From: an uncultured bacterium
GTDB lineage: Bacteria > Pseudomonadota > Alphaproteobacteria > Rhodospirillales > Rhodospirillaceae
Direction: 5' to 3'
Length of the DNA: 6,326 nt
NCBI GenBank assembly: GCA_903896775.1
Contig: CAITZE010000191.1
Location: 1-6,326 of the forward strand
Shown piece after piece: positions 1 to 5,658 of this stretch. Every line of letters starts with the position of its first letter. The first letter of the stretch is position 1. Position numbers and translations under genes: made by a program. A model generated the notes under the pieces. It made no database searches, was not told the DNA's origin, and saw nothing but the letters and a program-made list of their open reading frames with translations.

Positions 1-607
1 CGGTGGGTAAGGGAGCGACACCCAGGGCTGCCGCACGCAGTGGCTCAAGAATCGCGACGCTGGTGAGCATCACAGCACCCTCATACGGGCTCTCCAGTTC
101 TAAGAGGCCCTTTTCGTTTAACAATGCCAGCCAGGCCTCAAGATGGTGGACGCTGCGCATCGCGCCCTCGCGGTAAAAGGCTTGTGCGACGTGCGGAAAA
201 CGATACGCTTCGGCAATGCTGAGGCGGAACAACCCGACGGCAAAAGGGCCCAGAATGAAATGCGCTAAGCGGTCCAAATAGGCGGCAAGAGCCTGTTCGG
301 CGGCATCGATGTCGCGCACGTCGTTATCGGGCATGGGGCGATCGCTGGCATCCGTGTGGACCTTCATGACCGCTTCAAACAGGGCTTCTTTGGTTTCCAC
401 AAAGGCGTAGATCGTCTTTTTGGAAATGCCGGCCAGTTTGGCGACGGCCTCCATGCTGGTGGCCTCAAAGCCTTGTTCCAAAAAGAGAGTTTCCGCAGCC
501 TTGAGCATCTCCTGGCGGCGTAATTCTTCGGTCCCACGGGGCGGCCGGCCCCGTTTCCGAGCCTCGCAAGTGGGATCGGCTAACCTATCCGTGCCTGGTT
601 TATCCAT
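1..607 (-). CDS. TetR/AcrR-family transcriptional repressor (AefR-like C-terminus), 3' end cut by window edge
   Basis: Reading the minus strand from ATG at 607-605 gives 202 residues with no stop before the edge. TetR proteins are usually about 200-215 residues, so only the tail is missing. The N-terminus is basic (RKRGRPPRG, residues 17-25). The TetR_N helix-turn-helix spans about residues 30-77, with the classic core AKLAGISKKTIYAFVETKEA (56-75). The rest is a helical ligand/dimer domain resembling the AefR-like TetR C-terminal family (PILxPFAxxLxRLxIAEAxRFP-type stretch). A GAGG Shine-Dalgarno (complement of 615-618) lies 7 nt before the ATG and supports this start. The gene is divergent from an EmrAB pump and shares its control region. 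I infer that it represses the pump and itself and is released by a small hydrophobic ligand. The family call is secure; target and ligand are inferred. Confidence 0.95.
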   Translation of the reverse strand, partial: MDKPGTDRLADPTCEARKRGRPPRGTEELRRQEMLKAAETLFLEQGFEATSMEAVAKLAGISKKTIYAFVETKEALFEAVMKVHTDASDRPMPDNDVRDIDAAEQALAAYLDRLAHFILGPFAVGLFRLSIAEAYRFPHVAQAFYREGAMRSVHHLEAWLALLNEKGLLELESPYEGAVMLTSVAILEPLRAAALGVAPLPT

Positions 608-627
608 GCGTGGACCTCATAGCTGCC

Positions 628-658
628 TTGAAAAGAAACCGTATGGTTCCATTATAAT
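628..658 (+). promoter_or_regulatory. Probable sigma-70 promoter of the efflux operon
   Basis: The -10 box is a perfect TATAAT at 653-658. The best -35 candidate is TTGAAA at 628-633 (5 of 6 to TTGACA) with a long 19-bp spacer. Transcription would start near 665, inside the right operator arm, leaving a leader of about 75 nt before the ATG at 742. The left operator arm fills the -35/-10 spacer, which fits repression by occlusion. The -10 is convincing; the -35 spacing is not ideal. Confidence 0.55.
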
Positions 659-677
659 AAAGGAACTATACAGTTTC
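635..677. promoter_or_regulatory. Paired TetR-type operator: 16-bp inverted repeat around the divergent promoters
   Basis: The left arm is GAAACCGTATGGTTCC (635-650) and the right arm is GGAACTATACAGTTTC (662-677). The right arm matches the reverse complement of the left at 14 of 16 positions. The spacer is the AT-rich 651-661, so arm centres are 27 bp apart. Each arm is itself an imperfect palindrome (12 of 16), with consensus GRAACYRTAYRGTTYC, so each could bind one repressor dimer. Both arms touch both promoters. It lies between a TetR gene and its likely target, the standard place for such an operator. Binding by the adjacent regulator is inferred. Confidence 0.8.
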
Positions 678-679
678 TA
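651..679 (-). promoter_or_regulatory. Probable sigma-70 promoter of the tetR gene
   Basis: On the minus strand a perfect TATAAT is read from 656 to 651, overlapping the plus-strand TATAAT by four bases. TAGAAA (complement of 674-679, 4 of 6 to the -35 consensus) lies 17 bp upstream. Transcription would start near 644, giving a leader of roughly 37 nt. The right operator arm covers the -35/-10 spacer and the left arm covers the start site, so autoregulation is expected. Confidence 0.55.
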
Positions 680-732
680 TACGGCGGCAAGAGTGCGGCA
701 GTCAATCCCACTCACCGCCTTTGCAAGAAAAT

Positions 733-744
733 AGGTGGACCATG
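733..744 (+). promoter_or_regulatory. Ribosome binding site that fixes the EmrA start at ATG 742
   Basis: AGGTGG at 733-738 lies just ahead of ATG at 742-744, with 6 nt between the AGG core and the start. An in-frame TTG at 721 would add seven residues (MQENRWT), but it has no Shine-Dalgarno and would place this purine-rich site inside the coding region, so ATG 742 is preferred. Confidence 0.8.
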
Positions 745-1875
745 GTAGCCCTGAAGCAAATCTCGCCCGTTCAAACTTCCGAACTTTCAACTGAAGACAA
801 ACCCCGGCGTTCGCGCCGCGTGTTGATCGGGCTTTTGGCCTCTACCGCCTTGATCGGTGCCGTCGGCTTCGGTTGGGAGTATTGGACGGCTGGCCGCTTT
901 GAAGTCTCCACCGACGACGCTTATATCGCCGCTGACTCGACGCCTGTTGCGCCGAAAGTCTCCGGCTACGTCAAAGATGTTCTGGTGAGCGACAATCAAG
1001 CTGTGAAGGCCGGCGACGTTCTGGCCCGCATCGACGACAGCGATTTTCAAACCGCGCTGTCGCAGGCTAAAGCCAATGTCGCTGCCGCGGCCGCCGACGT
1101 CGGCAATCTGAAAGCGCAGATCGAACAGCAGCAGCAAGTGATTGCCGTTGCGCGCTCGAACATCAGCTCAGATCAAGCCAACCAACTTTTCGCGCAGCAG
1201 GATCATGAGCGTTACGCCGATCTGGTGAAAACCGGCTTCGGTACCGTGCAGAAGGTTCAACAAGCGCAATCGGCCATCAGCCAGGCCAACGCCTCGGTTC
1301 AACGCGATCTCGCCGTCTTGGCGGGCGCTTTGAAACAGACCGATGTGCTGCACGCGCAACTGAGCAAAGCCGAGGCCGAAGTGCTGCATGACGCGGCACT
1401 CGAGCAACAGGCGGAACTCAATATCAGCTATGCGACGATTGTTGCGGCTGTCGATGGCACCGTCGGTGCGCGCGCCTTGCGCGTAGGCTCTTATGTGCAG
1501 GCCGGCACGCAGCTCATGCAGATTGTTCCCCTGCAGGCGGTTTATATCAACGCGAATTACAAGGAAACGCAACTGACCGACGTGCATCCCGGCCAGTCGG
1601 TGGAAGTGGAAGTTGATACATTCCCCGGTGTGAAGATCGCGGGCCACGTCGACAGCTTAGCGCCTGCCAGCGGTCAGGAGTTTGCGCTGCTGCCGCCCGA
1701 CAACGCCACCGGCAACTTCACCAAGATCGTGCAACGCATACCGGTGAAGATCGCGCTGGACCCCAACACGGCTCTTGGGGGTCGCCTGCGTCCCGGCATG
1801 TCGGTTGAATCGATCATCAACACCAAGCCGACTGCGCCCAGCGAACAGACTGCCGCCGCTGTCGCGTCACGTTAA
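742..1875 (+). CDS. emrA: EmrA-like membrane fusion (periplasmic adaptor) protein of a multidrug efflux pump
   Basis: A 377-residue HlyD/EmrA-family adaptor that would link an inner-membrane MFS exporter to an outer-membrane channel. A basic cytoplasmic segment (about 20-26) precedes one membrane anchor (about 27-45). The family signature VSTDDAYI (55-62) opens the beta/lipoyl region, with PKVSGYVKDV following. A long Ala/Gln-rich alpha-helical hairpin (about 103-225) forms the coiled coil. The second lipoyl half follows (ISYATIVAAVDGTVGARA, from 228). The beta-barrel carries NANYKETQL (270-278) and the EmrA hallmark SGQEFALLPPDNATGNFTKI (310-329) followed by VQRIPVKI. Length and domain order are normal for EmrA. 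The emrB-like gene begins 37 nt after its stop, so they form one operon. The symbol reflects family similarity; substrates cannot be read from sequence. Confidence 0.94.
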   Translation: MVALKQISPVQTSELSTEDKPRRSRRVLIGLLASTALIGAVGFGWEYWTAGRFEVSTDDAYIAADSTPVAPKVSGYVKDVLVSDNQAVKAGDVLARIDDSDFQTALSQAKANVAAAAADVGNLKAQIEQQQQVIAVARSNISSDQANQLFAQQDHERYADLVKTGFGTVQKVQQAQSAISQANASVQRDLAVLAGALKQTDVLHAQLSKAEAEVLHDAALEQQAELNISYATIVAAVDGTVGARALRVGSYVQAGTQLMQIVPLQAVYINANYKETQLTDVHPGQSVEVEVDTFPGVKIAGHVDSLAPASGQEFALLPPDNATGNFTKIVQRIPVKIALDPNTALGGRLRPGMSVESIINTKPTAPSEQTAAAVASR

Positions 1876-1912
1876 GCTTCTGAATAAGCGTCTCTGAAAA
1901 GGGGAATTGGTC

Positions 1913-3478
1913 ATGTCCACGCCGCAAATGTCTCAAGAGGAACCGGTTTCCTTCAAGACCTGGGTGGGTGTGTTCGGTGCGACTCTCGGCGCCTTTGTCG
2001 CAGTCTTGAACATTCAGGTGACCAATTCCGCCTTGCTCCACATCGAGGGCGGCATCGGCACAGGCGGCGCCAATGGCGCGTGGATTTCGACATCGTACTT
2101 GATCGGCGAAATTATCATCATTCCGCTGGCAGCGTTTTTAAGCCAGGTGTTCTCTCTGCGGCGCTATTTCATCGCCAATGTGATTTTTTTCATGATGTTC
2201 TCGGTTTTGTGCGCCTTCGCCCATAACCTCGGCGAAATGGTGGCTTTCCGCGCGCTGCAAGGCATTGCCGGCGGCGTGATGATCCCGCTCGCTTTCACGA
2301 TCATCGTGATGTCGCTGCCGCCGTCCAAGCAACCCATCGGCATGGCCGCCTTTGCGCTTGGCGCGACGTTCGCGCCGGCCATCGGCCCTACCATCGGCGG
2401 CTACCTGAATGATAATTTCGGCTGGCAGTACATATTTTATATGAACTTGGTGCCTGGCTCGGTGATGCTGTCCGCTTTGCTCTGGACCTTAAAGCCTGAA
2501 CCGATGCGCCTTGGGTTGCTCAAAACCGGCGACTGGTCGGGCATCGCGACGCTCGCGATTGGCCTTGGTGCGTTGCAGACCGTTCTCGAGGAAGGCAATC
2601 AAGACGATTGGTTTGGCTCGCCCTTGATTGTACGTCTTAGCATTGTTGCGGCCATTGCGCTTACATTGTTCGTCTGGATCGAGCTGACGACGGCTGCCCC
2701 TGTGGTCAATTTACGTCTGCTAAAGCGCCGCAATTTTGGCTTCGGCACTTTCAGCAATTTCTTCTTGGGTTTTGGGCTTTACGGTTCAGGCTATTTGCTC
2801 GCGCAATATCTCGGCCAGGCGCAGGGTTACAATGCTCAGCAGATCGGTACGGTCATGATGTGGACTGGCCTGCCGCAGTTGGTGATCATTCCCTTCGTGC
2901 CCTTGTTGATGAAGAATTTCGATAACCGCGTTCTGGTCGGCCTGGGCTTAAGTCTTTTCGCGGCCAGCTGCTTCATGAACATTGGCCTGTCGCAAGACTA
3001 TGCCGCCGATCAGTTGTTGATCCCCAACATCACCCGCGCCATCGGTATGTCGCTGGTGCTGACGCCGCTGTCGGCTCTGGCGATGGCTGGTATGGAACGC
3101 GCCAATGCCGGTTCGGCGTCAGGCCTGTTCAATATGATGCGCAATCTGGGCGGCGCCTTCGGTACGGCGATGCTGGTCACGTTCTTCAGTAAGCGCGAAC
3201 AGTTTCACTCGAACATCATCAACAGCCATGTGTCGATGTCTGATCCCGCTACCCTGGCCCGTATTGCCGAACTCAAGCAGGCGTTCCTCAGTCAGGGCGC
3301 TGATGCGGTTGTCGCGGGACAGCAAGCCGTCATTGCGATTGGCCATGTTATTCGTGCACAAGCCAATCTCATGGGCTTTGCTGATACCTTCGCGTTGCTC
3401 GGGATGATGTTGGCCCTAGGCGCGGTTTCGGTGGCGTTTTTGAAAAAAGCCGCAGGTAGCGCGGCCGGGGCACACTAG
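1913..3478 (+). CDS. emrB: EmrB-like MFS multidrug exporter (DHA2 family, 14 TM segments)
   Basis: A 521-residue proton-driven drug exporter of the major facilitator superfamily, DHA2 branch, in the inner membrane. Hydrophobic segments occur throughout, the first near residues 16-36 and the last near 491-510. A long polar loop (about 420-488) before the last segment is typical of EmrB. Motif B is seen as RALQGIAGGVMIPLA (from R113). The antiporter motif C region is GPTIGGYLNDNFGWQYIF (from G158). The start ATG 1913 has GGGGAA at 1901-1906 upstream; an in-frame TTG two codons earlier would crowd that site. It follows its adaptor gene and precedes a terminator, so it is the last gene of the pump operon. 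The first-helix signature usually written LDxTIVNVALP is here LNIQVTNSALL (from L32), a variant discussed in the findings. Substrate is unknown. Confidence 0.93.
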   Translation: MSTPQMSQEEPVSFKTWVGVFGATLGAFVAVLNIQVTNSALLHIEGGIGTGGANGAWISTSYLIGEIIIIPLAAFLSQVFSLRRYFIANVIFFMMFSVLCAFAHNLGEMVAFRALQGIAGGVMIPLAFTIIVMSLPPSKQPIGMAAFALGATFAPAIGPTIGGYLNDNFGWQYIFYMNLVPGSVMLSALLWTLKPEPMRLGLLKTGDWSGIATLAIGLGALQTVLEEGNQDDWFGSPLIVRLSIVAAIALTLFVWIELTTAAPVVNLRLLKRRNFGFGTFSNFFLGFGLYGSGYLLAQYLGQAQGYNAQQIGTVMMWTGLPQLVIIPFVPLLMKNFDNRVLVGLGLSLFAASCFMNIGLSQDYAADQLLIPNITRAIGMSLVLTPLSALAMAGMERANAGSASGLFNMMRNLGGAFGTAMLVTFFSKREQFHSNIINSHVSMSDPATLARIAELKQAFLSQGADAVVAGQQAVIAIGHVIRAQANLMGFADTFALLGMMLALGAVSVAFLKKAAGSAAGAH

Positions 3479-3507
3479 CTCCTAAATCTGCCGCGATTGA
3501 CAAGCGC

Positions 3508-3538
3508 AAGGCGCTCCGCCAGTGATGGAGCGCCTTTT
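3508..3538 (+). terminator. Intrinsic terminator closing the efflux operon
   Basis: A perfect 10-bp stem, AAGGCGCTCC (3508-3517) with GGAGCGCCTT (3527-3536), encloses a 9-nt loop and ends in TTTT (3535-3538). It begins 30 nt after the emrB stop and ends 17 nt before the next ATG. It therefore separates the pump operon from the hydrolase gene, although no clear new promoter is visible between them. Confidence 0.88.
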
Positions 3539-3555
3539 CCTTGCCCAGGCCACGC

Positions 3556-4626
3556 ATGAACGCGCCTCAGTCCGATGAAATTCACTTCAGCCGGCGCGGC
3601 GGCCTCGGCCGCATTGTGTTGAACCGTCCCAAGGCCTTGAACACGTTGACGCTCGGCATGTGCGAGGCACTATTGCTGCAGCTGCAAGCGTGGAACGCCG
3701 ATCCGGATATCAACGCTGTGGTAATCGCTGGCGCAGGCGAGAAAGCTTTTTGCGCCGGCGGCGACGTCGTGCGGCTGTATGAAGACCATAAAGTCGGCGG
3801 ATCTCTGGCGCGCGCGTTCTGGCGCACGGAATATCGCTGCAACGCCGCCATCAAATATTTTGCCAAGCCTTACATTGCCCTTATGGACGGTTTTGTCATG
3901 GGTGGCGGTGTCGGCGTATCTGTTCATGGCTCGCACCGTGTTGTCACCGAGCGCACCATGTTCGCGATGCCGGAAACGCTCATCGGGTTATTTCCCGATG
4001 TTGGTGCGAGCTACTTTCTGCCGCGTTTGCCGGGTGCGATGGGTATGTACTTGGGACTCACCGGCAGCCGCTTGAGGGGCATGGATTGTGTCGCTTTAGG
4101 AATTGCGCAGGCTCTTGTGCTGCATGAACGGCTTGAAGCCCTGGAAGCGGCCCTCGCGGAGGTAGCGGCTGAGGATGTGAGTGGCGTAGTGGCTTCCTTT
4201 GCAGAACCCCTTGTGAACGCGCCCATTTTTGCACAACAGGCGGCCATCGACGTGCATTTCAGCCAAACGTCGGTTGAAGCTATCTGCGACTCCCTAAAAA
4301 GTGACGACAGCGAGTGGGCCAAGGCGCAGCTTGTCGCTCTGCAAAAATATTCACCGCTGGCTTTGCAGATCACCTTCCGGCAAATTCGCGCGGGCGCTAC
4401 CTTGTCATTTGACGATTGCATGCGCCTGGAATGGCGCTTGGCCAGCCGCATCGCGCATGGGCATGATTTTTACGAAGGCGTGCGGGCGCTGCTGGTGGAC
4501 AAGGACAGCGCACCGAAATGGCGGCCTGCGACACTCGCTAACGTTTCCGCGGCTGACGTTGAAAACTATTTCGCGCCGTTGCCGGGTGACGAATTAAATC
4601 TCGCGGATATCGTGAGTGATAAATAG
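3556..4626 (+). CDS. 3-hydroxyisobutyryl-CoA hydrolase (enoyl-CoA hydratase/isomerase superfamily)
   Basis: A 356-residue protein of the crotonase superfamily, HIBCH branch. It would hydrolyse 3-hydroxyisobutyryl-CoA to free 3-hydroxyisobutyrate and CoA in cytoplasmic valine degradation (EC 3.1.2.4). Crotonase features appear in order: GRIVLNRPKALNTL (18-31), the CoA/oxyanion segment KAFCAGGDVVRLYED (63-77), then KPYIALMDGFVMGGGVGVS (104-122). PETLIGLFPDVGASYFLPRL (139-158) is diagnostic of HIBCH. Glu140 and Asp148 have the 8-residue spacing of the acidic pair implicated in HIBCH-type hydrolases. The C-terminal ECH_2-type extension (about 250-340) gives a length of about 350 rather than the 260 of simple hydratases. 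ATG 3556 has a modest AGG 6 nt upstream; TTG 3541 abuts the terminator and is less likely. The next gene follows after 11 nt. A related acyl-CoA hydrolase specificity cannot be excluded. Confidence 0.9.
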   Translation: MNAPQSDEIHFSRRGGLGRIVLNRPKALNTLTLGMCEALLLQLQAWNADPDINAVVIAGAGEKAFCAGGDVVRLYEDHKVGGSLARAFWRTEYRCNAAIKYFAKPYIALMDGFVMGGGVGVSVHGSHRVVTERTMFAMPETLIGLFPDVGASYFLPRLPGAMGMYLGLTGSRLRGMDCVALGIAQALVLHERLEALEAALAEVAAEDVSGVVASFAEPLVNAPIFAQQAAIDVHFSQTSVEAICDSLKSDDSEWAKAQLVALQKYSPLALQITFRQIRAGATLSFDDCMRLEWRLASRIAHGHDFYEGVRALLVDKDSAPKWRPATLANVSAADVENYFAPLPGDELNLADIVSDK

Positions 4627-4640
4627 GGAGAGCGGCTTTG
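4626..4640 (+). promoter_or_regulatory. Ribosome binding site supporting a TTG start at 4638
   Basis: GGGAGAG (4626-4632) sits at the stop codon of the hydrolase gene and 5 nt before TTG 4638-4640. The first in-frame ATG (4665) has no Shine-Dalgarno. The TTG start is therefore preferred, and translation of the two genes is probably coupled. Confidence 0.65.
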
Positions 4641-5186
4641 GCGGCGAAAAGAAAATCCCTGATCATGCAATTGGTCGATATGGTCGTCGCACGTGTGGAC
4701 GAGAAATCGCCTGAGGAGCAGGTGAGGGCGCATATCGAAGCGGTGCATGGTGCTTTTCGCACCGAACTGTCTGGATTTGTCGCGGCCGCGCTGTTTGCGA
4801 AAAAGACGCTTGATACGTCGCGCCAAGTCGAATTGCCCTTTCCCGATGCTTATCTCTCGGGCGAAGCGCCGCTCGATGCGGCCGCGCAAGTAACCCTTAG
4901 GGACTATGCGATTGAGTTGGAAAAGTTCCAGGCCGCGCTGCTCAAGCGCGATACGGCCGTGAGTCTGGCCGTGGCCAAAGGTCTAACAACCTGGATCGTG
5001 ACATTCTATGCCATGACGATCCCCGGGCTGATGCCGCTGGCACACGATCTTTGGACGCGCTTGGATCAAGGCTATGAAGGTGTCGAGGATGCGCACAAAT
5101 TTTTGCTGCGCCGTGCGCCCAGCGATGTAGAGCGCGTCTATTTCAGCTATCGACCGATGGCCTTCATAAATCCGCCGGCCGCTTAA
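4638..5186 (+). CDS. Conserved-looking protein of unknown function (182 aa), co-transcribed with the CoA hydrolase
   Basis: I do not recognise this family. The frame is a convincing gene: it has a good ribosome binding site, follows the hydrolase after 11 nt and fills the gap up to a convergent gene. The predicted protein is largely helical, with an amphipathic charged N-terminal half (residues 8-60), a Pro/Gly break around 66-78 (LPFPDAYLSGEAP) and a charged helix at about 84-106. A moderately hydrophobic stretch follows at about 116-135 (LTTWIVTFYAMTIPGLMPLA), which could be a buried helix or a weak membrane segment. No cysteines, signal peptide or catalytic motif are apparent. The start is TTG. 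The operon suggests a link to acyl-CoA or branched-chain amino-acid metabolism, but that is inference only. Its stop overlaps the stop of the gene on the opposite strand. Confidence 0.75.
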   Translation: MAAKRKSLIMQLVDMVVARVDEKSPEEQVRAHIEAVHGAFRTELSGFVAAALFAKKTLDTSRQVELPFPDAYLSGEAPLDAAAQVTLRDYAIELEKFQAALLKRDTAVSLAVAKGLTTWIVTFYAMTIPGLMPLAHDLWTRLDQGYEGVEDAHKFLLRRAPSDVERVYFSYRPMAFINPPAA

Positions 5187-5566
5187 CGCGCGACGCTCCA
5201 GTCGCAAGTCGCGTTACCGACGTCCATACGCGTCATGTACTTGTCGCACAGGCTAATGCGTTTTTTACAGAGCGCGCCTTTGGCATTGGAAATCGTCAGG
5301 AGGCCGTCGGTGATGTGCCAATCGCGCAAGCGCTCGCAGCCGGGAATATTGGCCGGAAAGCGGTAAGTGATTTCATCCTGCGCATCGATGGTGTGTTCCA
5401 TCAGTTTCCAGGTGTAATCGCGGAACGCATATTCGAACAGCATCACGATCGGCTCGCTACGATCATTGACGATGTTAATTTCGACTTTTTCTTCGCTCTG
5501 CGCGAAAGCGGGCGATGCCGCGAGGGTGAGCATCGCCATGCAAAGGCCGCGGATGAAGCGATCCAT
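5183..5566 (-). CDS. Small secreted (periplasmic) protein with four cysteines, function unknown
   Basis: A 127-residue protein starting at ATG 5566-5564. It has a clear Sec signal peptide: DR..R at the start, a hydrophobic core (about 7-17), and AFA-Q giving predicted cleavage after Ala22. The mature part, about 105 residues, looks beta-rich (VEINIVNDRSEPIVMLFEY, 28-46). It has four cysteines, C77, C100, C107 and C121, which could make two disulfides. The layout resembles small alphaproteobacterial periplasmic proteins with an early I-V-N-x-(S/T)-x-x-P-I strand and late cysteines, but I cannot name a family. In-frame codons extend upstream to 5605, but they would spoil the signal peptide and cross a hairpin. 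A G-run (complement of 5572-5576) precedes the ATG as a weak ribosome site. It lies 83 nt downstream of parE on the same strand and may be co-transcribed. Confidence 0.82.
   Translation of the reverse strand: MDRFIRGLCMAMLTLAASPAFAQSEEKVEINIVNDRSEPIVMLFEYAFRDYTWKLMEHTIDAQDEITYRFPANIPGCERLRDWHITDGLLTISNAKGALCKKRISLCDKYMTRMDVGNATCDWSVAR
5184..5216. other. Imperfect hairpin at the overlapping convergent stop codons
   Basis: TAACGCG (5184-5190) can pair with CGCGTTA (5210-5216). Alternatively, CGCGAC (5189-5194) can pair with GTCGCG (5208-5213). The structure covers the stop of the 4638-5186 gene and the last codons of the opposing secreted-protein gene. There is no T-run on either side, so this is at best a weak bidirectional terminator or a chance structure. 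No better terminator is visible between these convergent genes. Confidence 0.35.
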
Positions 5567-5586
5567 GAAAACCCCCGTTCCTGTTA

Positions 5587-5614
5587 GGAGAGAAGGTTGG
5601 CACAACCTCTCTCC
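5587..5614. other. Hairpin between parE and the secreted-protein gene
   Basis: GGAGAGAAGGTT (5587-5598) pairs with AACCTCTCTCC (5604-5614) around the 5-nt loop GGCAC, with one bulged A on the plus strand. The stem is therefore 11 bp. No T-run follows on either strand, so it is not a standard intrinsic terminator. It lies 35 nt after the parE stop and about 20 nt before the small gene's ATG. It could be an RNA-processing, stabilising or partial-termination element in the transcript between them. Confidence 0.5.
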
Positions 5615-5633
5615 GGCGGTAAAGAGGCATCCG

Positions 5634-5658
5634 CTTAAATATCGACGCCTTAAATATC
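5634..5658 (-). repeat. 10-bp direct repeat duplicating the parE stop region
   Basis: CTTAAATATC occurs at 5634-5643 and 5649-5658, offset by exactly 15 bp. On the parE strand this reads GATATTTAAG twice, so Asp-Ile-stop is followed five codons later by a second in-frame Asp-Ile-stop. The offset is a multiple of three. Confidence 0.75.

Noticed and set aside
420..734. 104-residue plus-strand reading frame in the left part of the window
   Set aside because: It lies almost wholly antisense to the well-supported TetR gene and crosses the promoter/operator region; no family resemblance.
1168..1647. 159-residue minus-strand frame inside emrA
   Set aside because: It is fully antisense to strong EmrA coding sequence, is His/Arg-rich as expected of a shadow frame, and has no credible ribosome site or domain.
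3497..3502. Perfect TTGACA on the plus strand ahead of the hydrolase gene
   Set aside because: No -10-like hexamer occurs 16-18 bp downstream; that position falls in the terminator loop and stem, so a promoter cannot be supported.
3541..3555. TTG at 3541 as start of the hydrolase
   Set aside because: It directly abuts the terminator, and its only ribosome-site candidate is the terminator stem. ATG 3556 begins just before the conserved crotonase fold.
4011..4451. 146-residue minus-strand frame inside the hydrolase gene
   Set aside because: Antisense shadow of a recognisable enzyme; Ser/Ala/Arg-rich with no motif.
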